A DNA stretch of 6,683 nt, taken from assembly GCA_027069035.1 (NCBI GenBank), contig JALXFI010000157.1:1-6683 (forward strand). The letters run 5' to 3'. The translations under genes were made by a program, and so were the position numbers. Below are positions 1-5,410 of the stretch, piece after piece (the first letter of the stretch is position 1; each line of letters begins with the position of its first letter). A model generated the notes under the pieces. It was not told where the DNA came from, ran no database searches, and saw nothing but the letters and a program-made list of their open reading frames with translations. The stretch is from a bacterium. GTDB taxonomy: Bacteria > Desulfobacterota > GWC2-55-46 > S146-80 > JALXFI01.

Positions 1-16
1 AATTTTTCAAAAAATC

Positions 17-47
17 TTGATTATTAAATCTTATTGCTATATATAGT
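17..47 (+). promoter_or_regulatory. Predicted sigma-70-type promoter of the GGDEF response regulator
   Basis: TTGATT at 17-22, a 17-base spacer, then TATATA at 40-45. A TG two bases before an alternative -10 (TGCTATATA, 35-43) and a TATAGT at 42-47 make the exact -10 ambiguous. The expected transcript start is near 52-55, giving a leader of about 30 bases that contains the AGAGG ribosome binding site at 71-75. The same -35/-10 hexamers with the same spacing occur upstream of citrate synthase, which modestly supports the call. The surrounding DNA is very AT-rich, so chance matches are possible. Confidence 0.45.
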
Positions 48-84
48 AAATTGAAGTAGTTTTTAAATTTAGAGGCAGTCCTGT

Positions 85-1023
85 ATGAAAGCAAGAATTC
101 TGGTAATAGAAGACTCTCCATCTCAGTCAAGGGAAATTACAGAGGTGCTCAATAATATGGGTTATGATGTGGTCTGGGCGGACGGCGGCATAAAGGGTCT
201 TAGCATGGCAAGAAAAGAAGTTCCGGATATTATATTATTGGATGTAGTAATGCCGGATATGGACGGCTATACGGTCTGCCGATGGCTGAAACTTAATGAA
301 GAGACAAAGGAGATACCTATTATCATGCTTACCGTCAAAAGTGATATCTCTGACAAGGTTGAGGGGTTGGAGATAGGGGCAAACGATTATCTGCCTAAAC
401 CGTTCAATGAACGCGAATTAGAGGCAAGGATTTATGCAACTTTAAGAACCAAATCCCTTCAGAATGAACTGCGTAAAAGAAACGAAGAACTTCAGGAACT
501 CCTTCACAAGGTAGAGGTCATGGCGCTTACCGATCCGCTTACAGGGTTGTATAATAGAAGACGTTTTTATGAAAGCCTGAAACGGGAGTTTGCCACCTCA
601 AAAAGGTACAAGCACCCGCTTACGTGCATTATGATGGATATAGATTATTTTAAGAAAATAAATGATGAATACGGTCATATGACAGGCGATGAGGTATTAA
701 AGGGTTTGAGCGATCTGATATCTGCCACCGTAAGGGAGGTGGATATCGTTTCCAGATTCGGAGGAGAGGAGTTTACTGTCCTCCTTCCTCATACAACCAT
801 TGATAAATCGTTAATCGGCGCAGAAAGACTTATGGATAAGATAAGAAAAAAAACATTTAAACGCGAAGGGGCGAAGTTTAAAATAACCGTGAGCATGGGG
901 ATATCGTCTATAGACGATATTAAAGACGGGAACGAGGATGACCTTATACGTTTCGCAGACATTGCCATGTATAAGGCCAAAGAAAATGGAAGAGACAGGA
1001 TAGAGGTTTTTTCCGGTGAATAA
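85..1023 (+). CDS. Single-receiver response regulator diguanylate cyclase (REC-GGDEF)
   Basis: A cytoplasmic two-component response regulator predicted to make cyclic di-GMP from two GTP when phosphorylated by a partner histidine kinase. Residues 1-120 form a receiver domain with the acidic pair E9/D10, phosphoacceptor D53 (in LLDVVMPDMDG), switch T83 and conserved K105 (LPKP). Residues about 121-147 are a charged, heptad-like helical linker that probably forms a dimeric coiled coil. Residues about 148-310 are the cyclase domain: DPLTGLYNRR at 150-159, metal-binding D185, base-contacting N193 and D202, and the active-site GGEEF at 226-230. An RxxD motif (R217-D220) lies exactly five residues before GGEEF, so the product-inhibition I-site looks intact. 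The protein resembles PleD but has one receiver instead of two. The ATG at 85 has AGAGG at 71-75 with a 9-base gap. No kinase lies in the window. It overlaps the downstream transporter gene, suggesting co-transcription. The effector pathway is unknown. Confidence 0.95.
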   Translation: MKARILVIEDSPSQSREITEVLNNMGYDVVWADGGIKGLSMARKEVPDIILLDVVMPDMDGYTVCRWLKLNEETKEIPIIMLTVKSDISDKVEGLEIGANDYLPKPFNERELEARIYATLRTKSLQNELRKRNEELQELLHKVEVMALTDPLTGLYNRRRFYESLKREFATSKRYKHPLTCIMMDIDYFKKINDEYGHMTGDEVLKGLSDLISATVREVDIVSRFGGEEFTVLLPHTTIDKSLIGAERLMDKIRKKTFKREGAKFKITVSMGISSIDDIKDGNEDDLIRFADIAMYKAKENGRDRIEVFSGE

Positions 1024-1441
1024 GTCTTTTTTCTTTGCATTACTTACATCCGTTATCTGGGGTATGGCGCCTGCCTTTGAAAAGGTGGGGTTAAGCGGCA
1101 AGATAGACCCTTATGTAGGTGTCATTGTCAGGACTATTCCCATAATAATCTTTGGTGTTGCAGGGCTCTTTTTTTTAGGCAAGACAAACGCTATTTCTAA
1201 CCAGCTTGAGCTCAGAACGGTTTTATTCCTTGTTCTTGGAGGACTTATCGCCGGCTTTTTCGGCCAGCTCAGCCTCTATACCGCATTAAAGAGCGGTGAG
1301 GCGTCCGTAGTTATACCCATATCCGCCACTTATCCCCTTACCACCCTTATAATCGCAGTGCTTTTTCTTGGCGAGCAGTTGACAATTGCAAAGCTTGTGG
1401 GTATAGTTATGGTTGTCACAGGGGTTATCCTTTTGCGTTAA
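1016..1441 (+). CDS. Single-domain EamA/DMT-superfamily membrane transporter
   Basis: A 141-residue inner-membrane protein of the drug/metabolite transporter superfamily. It has one EamA unit instead of the usual two, so it probably works as a dimer. About five hydrophobic segments are visible: roughly residues 5-22, 33-54, 68-87, 92-114 and 119-140. Family features include the N-terminal helix with IWGMAPAFEK, the SLYTALKSGEASVVIPIS stretch, and the terminal LGEQLTIAKLVGIVMVVTGVI helix, which resembles the last helix of EamA repeats. The start is GTG at 1016, within the last codons of the diguanylate cyclase gene (8-base overlap, different frame), with GAGG at 1003-1006 nine bases upstream. 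This arrangement predicts translational coupling. The substrate cannot be predicted; export of a small metabolite or amino acid is typical of the family. Confidence 0.85.
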   Translation: MNKSFFFALLTSVIWGMAPAFEKVGLSGKIDPYVGVIVRTIPIIIFGVAGLFFLGKTNAISNQLELRTVLFLVLGGLIAGFFGQLSLYTALKSGEASVVIPISATYPLTTLIIAVLFLGEQLTIAKLVGIVMVVTGVILLR

Positions 1442-1574
1442 CTTAATGATACATAAGCATTTTGACTTTAGTTTGTTCATCATTGGACATTCTGGGGATA
1501 CTTAGGCTTTGTATAACAAATAAGCGTTTCATGGCTTTACGTTAAAGATACTGAATTTATGAAAGGAGGAGGAT
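1442..1574 (+). promoter_or_regulatory. Leader region of the cytochrome pair with tentative -10 and strong ribosome binding site
   Basis: This 133-base gap contains no ORF of note. A TATAAC at 1512-1517 could be a -10 box. No good -35 lies 16-18 bases before it; TTGGAC at 1483-1488 is 23 bases away, and TTGACT at 1462-1467 lacks a matching -10. The -10 sits inside a small perfect dyad, TTTGT-ATA-ACAAA (1508-1520), which could be an activator or repressor site, or chance. An extended purine-rich ribosome binding site (AAAGGAGGAGG, 1562-1572) lies just before the ATG at 1575, predicting strong translation. No convincing terminator follows the transporter gene, so read-through from the upstream pair is possible. 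Confidence 0.3.
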
Positions 1575-2372
1575 ATGAAAAAAAGTTTTGTTCTGTTTTT
1601 AATTACTGCAACTATTGTCTTTGGTTACGGTGTCTTGCTTGCCCAGCAGAGGGGGCTTATGAAAAAGAGGGTAAGGCCGGATGAATATGGAAACGTTGTA
1701 ATGAACAACTACTCTGAGACCGCTGGCGTTAGCCCTGTAGTCTTTACCCACTGGCTTCACAGGAGTTATTATACCTGCAAGGTCTGTCATGTGGACATCG
1801 GTTTTGCAACGGAGGCAGGCGGTACGGGGGTAAAGGAATCCGATATCAAAAAAGGCCGCTACTGCGGGGTATGCCATAACGGCAAAGAGGCCTTTGGCCG
1901 TGTTGAGAAAAAACCCTTCGGCAAGGAAGAAAAAAACTGCGACAGATGCCATTCGTTTGATAAAAATATACCTCAAAATAAGGATTTTTTTGACTTTACA
2001 GACAGGTTTCCAAAGGATGTATATGGGAACAGGGTAAATTGGGTGTTGGCGCTAAATCAGGGTGTAATACACCCAAAAGACGAGTTGAAGGGTTTTACTG
2101 TTCCCAAACCAAAAATAAAGCTTGAAACGGAAGAGTCTATTGAACCCAAATTCAGCGAGATGCCGGACGTAATCTTTAAACACAAACTTCACTCCAAATG
2201 GAATGGATGTGACATGTGTCATCCCGATATATTCAGCATAAAAGCGAAAGGCACAAAGTTTTTGATGGAAGAAAATTTCCAGGGAAAGTTCTGCGGAGCC
2301 TGCCATGGAAAGGTCTCCTTTCCTCTTTATGATTGCGCAAGGTGTCATAGCAAGGTGGGAGAGTTGCAATGA
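1575..2372 (+). CDS. Exported hexaheme c-type cytochrome with two c7-like triheme modules
   Basis: An electron-carrier cytochrome exported in unfolded form and loaded with heme in the periplasm. Residues 1 to about 23 are a signal peptide (MKK, hydrophobic core, possible cleavage after LLA23). Six CxxCH heme motifs start at C68, C97, C122, C212, C240 and C254, in two groups of three separated by about 85 residues. Each group begins with FxHxxH (H59/H62 and H203/H206), which in c7 cytochromes supplies distal heme ligands, and continues through CGxCH to DxCxRCH-like endings. This matches the doubled c(7)-type triheme domain family (TIGR04257-like, from memory). Only five histidines lie outside the CxxCH motifs, fewer than needed for bis-histidine ligation of all six hemes. 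Its stop overlaps the next gene by ATGA, and that gene encodes a clear paralogue. The likely role is periplasmic or extracellular electron transfer in anaerobic respiration. The redox partner is not in the window. Confidence 0.92.
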   Translation: MKKSFVLFLITATIVFGYGVLLAQQRGLMKKRVRPDEYGNVVMNNYSETAGVSPVVFTHWLHRSYYTCKVCHVDIGFATEAGGTGVKESDIKKGRYCGVCHNGKEAFGRVEKKPFGKEEKNCDRCHSFDKNIPQNKDFFDFTDRFPKDVYGNRVNWVLALNQGVIHPKDELKGFTVPKPKIKLETEESIEPKFSEMPDVIFKHKLHSKWNGCDMCHPDIFSIKAKGTKFLMEENFQGKFCGACHGKVSFPLYDCARCHSKVGELQ

Positions 2373-3163
2373 AAAAATATTCATTCTTTCTCTGTCTTCT
2401 ATTAGTTTTTGTGGCAATGTCTCTGTCAAGTGTAAGGAGCGGGTTGAGTCAGTATTTTGATTTTCCGCCGCTTCCTTCAAAGGATAAGTACGGCGATGTC
2501 GTAATGGATAACTACTCGACAAAGAAGGGCATGAAACCCGTCGTCTTCAGGCACTGGACACACAGAAAGTCCTATACATGCAGGGTATGTCACAGTGAGC
2601 TTTACTTTATGATGTATGCAAACGCTACCCAAGTTAGGGAAAGGGACAACAAAAGGGGGAGGTTCTGTGGGGCATGCCACAACGGTAAAGAGGCCTTTGC
2701 GCCCGAAACAAACGACACAAAGAACTGCGATAAATGCCATTCTTATGGCAATAAAGGATCACAACCGGATATCTCTACTGTACTTAAGGGGCTTCCCCCA
2801 AACCAATATGGAAACGGTGTCGACTGGGTAAAGGCAATAAAAAATGGGGTTATCCATCCAAAGGATTCCATACTTGACAATCCCAAAGAGAGAGTCCGGT
2901 TTGATAAAGATTTTTACTTAAGGGCGGAGATGGCGATGATACCGCCCGCCAAGTTTCTCCACAGCAGTCATCTCCCGTGGCTTGACTGCGAAAACTGTCA
3001 CCCCGATATCTTCGATATAAAAAAGAAGGGAACACATTTCAGCATGGGGGAAAATCTTAAAGGGCGGTTTTGCGGAGGCTGCCACGGAAAGGTATCTTTC
3101 CCTTTGCAGGACTGCTGGAGATGCCATGAAAGGGGTAAACGGCGAAGACGGAGAAGACGATAA
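2369..3163 (+). CDS. Second exported hexaheme c7-type cytochrome, paralogue of the upstream gene
   Basis: A 264-residue c-type cytochrome with the same plan as its upstream neighbour. It has an N-terminal signal sequence (MKKYSFF then a leucine/valine-rich core to about residue 20), and CxxCH motifs starting at C71, C100, C120, C207, C235 and C249. The FxHxxH ligand motifs are H62/H65 and H198/H201. Shared landmarks with the first cytochrome include VVMxNYS, CHNGKEAF, YGNxVxWV with GVIHPKD, CHPDIF and CHGKVSFPL. The two genes therefore arose by duplication and have diverged substantially. Six non-CxxCH histidines are present (H62, H65, H163, H198, H201, H223), enough for bis-histidine ligation of all hemes. 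The start ATG overlaps the upstream stop (ATGA), with GGGAG at 2357-2361 seven bases away, implying coupled translation. The C terminus ends in lysine plus seven arginines, which the paralogue lacks. It probably works with the first cytochrome as a stacked heme conduit. Confidence 0.92.
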   Translation: MKKYSFFLCLLLVFVAMSLSSVRSGLSQYFDFPPLPSKDKYGDVVMDNYSTKKGMKPVVFRHWTHRKSYTCRVCHSELYFMMYANATQVRERDNKRGRFCGACHNGKEAFAPETNDTKNCDKCHSYGNKGSQPDISTVLKGLPPNQYGNGVDWVKAIKNGVIHPKDSILDNPKERVRFDKDFYLRAEMAMIPPAKFLHSSHLPWLDCENCHPDIFDIKKKGTHFSMGENLKGRFCGGCHGKVSFPLQDCWRCHERGKRRRRRRR

Positions 3164-3182
3164 AGACTAAAGACCTAAAGAC
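3144..3182 (+). repeat. Purine-rich microrepeat across the stop codon of the second cytochrome
   Basis: GAAGACG occurs at 3144-3150 and 3153-3159 (9-base period, in frame). TAAAGAC then occurs three times, at 3161-3167, 3168-3174 and 3176-3182. The first TAAAGAC contains the TAA stop codon. The upstream part of the tract encodes the poly-arginine tail. The pattern looks like replication-slippage expansion of a GAAGAC/TAAAGAC unit. Confidence 0.6.
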
Positions 3183-3206
3183 ATTTTAACCGCATAAAAC
3201 ACTGAA

Positions 3207-3235
3207 GGGGTTGATTTCATCTAAAATGTAGCCCC
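3207..3235. terminator. Hairpin in the convergent gap, possible bidirectional terminator
   Basis: GGGGTTG (3207-3213) can pair with TAGCCCC (3229-3235), using G-U pairs. After one bulged G, ATTT (3214-3217) pairs with AAAT (3224-3227), leaving a six-base loop. On the plus strand it is followed by a T-rich stretch broken by other bases (GATTATTATCTTCTG), and on the minus strand by no clean T-run. It lies between the convergent ends of the cytochrome operon and citrate synthase, where a terminator is expected. The imperfect stem and lack of a strong U-tract keep confidence low. Confidence 0.35.
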
Positions 3236-3240
3236 GATTA

Positions 3241-4395
3241 TTATCTTCTGTTTTTAAGAGGCTTATAATTGAGGTTGTGCTTGCCTACATAAATCGCCGA
3301 CGGCCTGAATATCCGGTTATTGCTTAACTGCTCCAGCCAGTGGGCAAGCCATCCGGCAACCCTTGACATGGCAAACACACACGTAAAGAGATCAGTTTCT
3401 ATCCCCATCCTATCATATATGATGCCGGAATAGAAATCGACATTCGGATATATCTTCTTTTCTTTAAGGTTCTCTGAAGACACCTTTTCTATCCTTTCGG
3501 CAATCTCTAAAAGGGTTATGTCTTTATATCTTTTCTGCATCTTGTTTGCTATGTCCTTTAAAACCCTGGCCCTTGGATCATAGGTCTTGTAAACCCTGTG
3601 TCCCATGCCCATGATCTTCTCTTTTTTCTTTAATTTTTCTTCAATATAATCCTTTACCTTGCCAACATCCCCTATCTCTCTTAACATCTCAACAGTCCTT
3701 TCGTTTGCGCCGCCATGGAGAGGGCCTGTGAGTGTGCCTATGGCAGATGACACAACGGTATAAGGGTCAGCAAGTGTTGAGGCGGTGACAAGGCCGCTGA
3801 ATGTCGATGCATTCATCGTATGTTCGGCATGGAGAATAAGCGATGTGTCGAGAACCTTTGCCATATAAGGATCGGGGGGGGTTTCCGTAAGCATATAAAG
3901 AAAATTTTCCGTATGATTAAGATCATCCCTTGGACGCACGGCTTCATCTCCATATCTCATTCTGGCAAATGCGGCGACTATAGTCGGAAGCTTTGCGATA
4001 AGTCTTACAATAGACCAGTAATTTGTCTCTTCATCACTTATTTCCTTTGCGGGGTAGAACATTCCAAGTGCCGCAACCGTAGCCTGGAGGGCATCCATAG
4101 GATGACCGCGCTCCGGAAGAGTCTTCATAAGATCCACTATCCTGTACTTTATCCGTCTGTGAAATCTTATATCGGAATCGAATTTATCAAGCTGCCTTTT
4201 TGTTGGAAGTTTACCAAATATAAGAAGATAGGCAACCTCTATAAAGCTGCTTTTTTTAACCAGTTCCTCTATTCGTATGCCCCTGTATTCAAGTATCCCT
4301 TTTTCGCCGTCAATAAAACTTACCCCTGATTTAGAGGCGGGAACACCCTCAAGTCCGGCAAAAAAATCCGTCATAATCATCTCTCCATTTTGCAT
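3241..4395 (-). CDS. gltA: Citrate synthase (citrate/2-methylcitrate synthase family)
   Basis: Condenses acetyl-CoA with oxaloacetate to citrate and CoA, the entry step of the TCA cycle, in the cytoplasm. At 384 residues it has the length of the small bacterial/archaeal-type enzyme. Catalytic residues are in place: H227 in GPLHGGAN, H266 in MGMGHRVY and D320 in PNVDFYSG. Substrate-contacting residues include H189/H192 (HAEHTMNAS), R275 in YDPRAR and R345 in SRVAGWLAHWLEQ. No N-terminal NADH-binding extension of the E. coli type is seen. The ATG at 4395 has AAGGAGG at 4401-4407 with 5-base spacing. A second start at 4374 (MTDFFAGLEGVP, GGAGAG six bases upstream) fits the usual family N terminus. 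The gene follows bioD on the same strand but has a 121-base gap and its own promoter candidate. Sequence alone does not exclude 2-methylcitrate synthase activity, but no other propionate genes are present. Confidence 0.95.
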   Translation of the reverse strand: MQNGEMIMTDFFAGLEGVPASKSGVSFIDGEKGILEYRGIRIEELVKKSSFIEVAYLLIFGKLPTKRQLDKFDSDIRFHRRIKYRIVDLMKTLPERGHPMDALQATVAALGMFYPAKEISDEETNYWSIVRLIAKLPTIVAAFARMRYGDEAVRPRDDLNHTENFLYMLTETPPDPYMAKVLDTSLILHAEHTMNASTFSGLVTASTLADPYTVVSSAIGTLTGPLHGGANERTVEMLREIGDVGKVKDYIEEKLKKKEKIMGMGHRVYKTYDPRARVLKDIANKMQKRYKDITLLEIAERIEKVSSENLKEKKIYPNVDFYSGIIYDRMGIETDLFTCVFAMSRVAGWLAHWLEQLSNNRIFRPSAIYVGKHNLNYKPLKNRR

Positions 4396-4400
4396 AAAAG

Positions 4401-4407
4401 CCTCCTT
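4401..4407 (-). promoter_or_regulatory. Ribosome binding site of citrate synthase
   Basis: AAGGAGG on the minus strand, five bases before the ATG at 4395. This is a near-perfect Shine-Dalgarno and favours the upstream start over the in-frame ATG at 4374, although the latter has a weaker GGAGAG of its own. Confidence 0.7.
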
Positions 4408-4467
4408 GTCACAAATATTCCTGCTCTCGGAAACAGAGTCAGGATTTTGGGCTCGCTTTATGTGAAT

Positions 4468-4498
4468 ATTATATATACCCTATTTCGATTAAAATCAA
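4468..4498 (-). promoter_or_regulatory. Predicted sigma-70-type promoter of citrate synthase
   Basis: On the minus strand, TTGATT (4493-4498) is followed after 17 bases by TATATA (4470-4475), or after 19 bases by TATAAT (4468-4473). The same hexamers and spacing occur before the response-regulator gene at 17-45. Transcription would begin near 4460, giving a leader of about 65 bases. It lies just after the bioD stop, so citrate synthase can be expressed independently of bioD. Confidence 0.5.
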
Positions 4499-4516
4499 AC
4501 CCTCTTTTCTCTTTTT

Positions 4517-5209
4517 TTATGGTTTTAAGATATATTTTAAATCGACATGCTCCATAAAAACCTTAGCTAATCCATCCGTATCGCTACAGAAAGGCACAAT
4601 ACCTATAACAGGCGCATAGCTTAATCTCTTTATCTCTTCTACAACACCCGTATCATCCGAACTTGTATCGGCTTCTGTATAATTTATTATGATACCCTTT
4701 ACACTCAAGTTACACATTTTTGTTGCCGAAAGTGTAAGGAGCGTGTGATTTATGGCGCCAAGTCTTTTATCCGCCACCACTACAAGTGGAAGATCGATAT
4801 ATTTTACAAGGTCTGATACGGTTTTATCATAAGTTATAGGCGTTAAAAGACCGCCCACTCCCTCCACCAGAAGGATCGAGTGTCTTTTAACAAGTTCATC
4901 ATAACACCTTTTTATCTTTTTAAAATCAACATTTATTCCTTCCCTTTTACCCGCTTCGCTTGGCGCTATCGGGGCATTAAACGCATAAGGATTAACCAGT
5001 TCGGTTTCATCCATTATATCTGTCAATTTTTTAATAAATACTATATCTTCAGAAACAGGATTAAAACCTTCTCTGATACATCCCGAGGCAACGGGTTTCA
5101 TAACACCGACATCTATGCCGCATTCTTTTAAGGCAAGGGCAAGTCCTGCGGTAATAAACGTCTTTCCAACGCCTGTATCCGTGCCTGTGATAAATATGGA
5201 TTTTAACAT
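4517..5209 (-). CDS. bioD: Dethiobiotin synthetase
   Basis: ATP-dependent carboxylation and ring closure of 7,8-diaminopelargonic acid to dethiobiotin, the penultimate step of biotin synthesis, in the cytoplasm. The 230-residue product is family length. The P-loop is GTDTGVGKT (residues 9-17). Lysine 38 in MKPVASG, D54 in SEDIVF, E116 in LLVEGVGGLLTP and the DKRLGAINHTLLT segment correspond to conserved BioD features, and INYTEA fits the nucleotide-base site region. The reading frame stays open upstream to an ATG at 5308. The ATG at 5209 is chosen because the BioD fold begins there (MLKSIFITG) and AGGT at 5217-5220 lies seven bases before it. The 33 extra residues of the longer frame look unlike the family and cover the promoter region. 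bioA is on the same strand about 1.1 kb upstream, separated by an opposing globin gene. Confidence 0.95.
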   Translation of the reverse strand: MLKSIFITGTDTGVGKTFITAGLALALKECGIDVGVMKPVASGCIREGFNPVSEDIVFIKKLTDIMDETELVNPYAFNAPIAPSEAGKREGINVDFKKIKRCYDELVKRHSILLVEGVGGLLTPITYDKTVSDLVKYIDLPLVVVADKRLGAINHTLLTLSATKMCNLSVKGIIINYTEADTSSDDTGVVEEIKRLSYAPVIGIVPFCSDTDGLAKVFMEHVDLKYILKP

Positions 5210-5225
5210 GTCATAGACCTGATAA

Positions 5226-5254
5226 AATATAATGAAACGGTATTGGTTTCTCAA
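5226..5254 (-). promoter_or_regulatory. Predicted bioD promoter
   Basis: On the minus strand, TTGAGA (5249-5254), a 17-base spacer and TATATT (5226-5231). The -35 box overlaps the left arm of the inverted repeat at 5252-5275. The inferred transcript start is only about 10 bases before the bioD ATG, so the leader would be very short and the ribosome site would sit near the transcript's 5' end. An alternative further upstream on the minus strand (ATGACA around 5357-5362 with TATGAT after 19 bases) would place the inverted repeat inside the leader. Confidence 0.4.
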
Positions 5255-5275
5255 ATCCCGCCATATCGGGATTTG
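5252..5275. promoter_or_regulatory. Perfect 9-bp inverted repeat, candidate operator in the bioD/globin divergent region
   Basis: CAAATCCCG (5252-5260), spacer CCATAT, CGGGATTTG (5267-5275). The arms are perfectly complementary. No T-run follows on either strand, so it does not look like an intrinsic terminator. Overlap with the predicted bioD -35 suggests a repressor operator. It does not resemble the BirA or BioR consensus as I remember them. A related half-site, CGGGATTGG, lies at 5343-5351 downstream of the globin promoter. Confidence 0.5.
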
Positions 5276-5289
5276 GGTGCAAATATCAA

Positions 5290-5319
5290 GTGGCAATGAG
5301 TACAACAATCTGCTATAAT
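5290..5319 (+). promoter_or_regulatory. Predicted extended -10 promoter of the globin-sensor gene
   Basis: TGCTATAAT at 5311-5319 is a perfect -10 with the TGn extension. A weak -35 (GTGGCA, 5290-5295) lies 18 bases upstream. The inferred start is near 5326, giving a leader of about 85 bases. The leader ends in AGAGG (5399-5403), seven bases before the ATG at 5411. Confidence 0.5.
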
Positions 5320-5410
5320 TTTGGATATTTTATCATAACTGTCGGGATTGGCAAGTTGTCATGATATAAATCTAAATGATTAATAAACCTTAAGAGATAG
5401 AGGTATTTGT

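Noticed and set aside
789..1101. Overlapping minus-strand frames across the GGDEF/EamA junction
   Set aside because: Both are shadows of strong plus-strand genes and show no motif or credible start signal.
1442..1510. Search for a terminator after the EamA gene
   Set aside because: No GC-rich stem followed by a T-run is visible; TTGACT at 1462-1467 has no suitably spaced -10 and was not called as a promoter.
2052..2522. Long minus-strand open frame opposite the two cytochrome genes
   Set aside because: It lies antisense to clear CxxCH-rich coding sequence, has no recognisable motif, and covers the junction of two well-supported genes.
3820..4329. 169-codon plus-strand frame opposite citrate synthase
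   Set aside because: It is the complement of an unambiguous citrate synthase with all catalytic residues, and its translation resembles no family.
4420..4443. Imperfect inverted repeat CCTG..CTC / GAG..CAGG in the citrate synthase leader, considered as a riboswitch or attenuator
   Set aside because: The arms are short and interrupted, with no conserved riboswitch core and no terminator partner; probably chance.
5252..5275. Inverted repeat considered as an intrinsic terminator
   Set aside because: No T-run follows on either strand, and it lies upstream of both flanking genes, not downstream of one.
5210..5308. 33-residue N-terminal extension of BioD from an ATG at 5308
   Set aside because: The extension does not look like BioD, the P-loop fold begins at the ATG at 5209 with an acceptable ribosome site, and the extra stretch contains the inverted repeat and predicted promoter.
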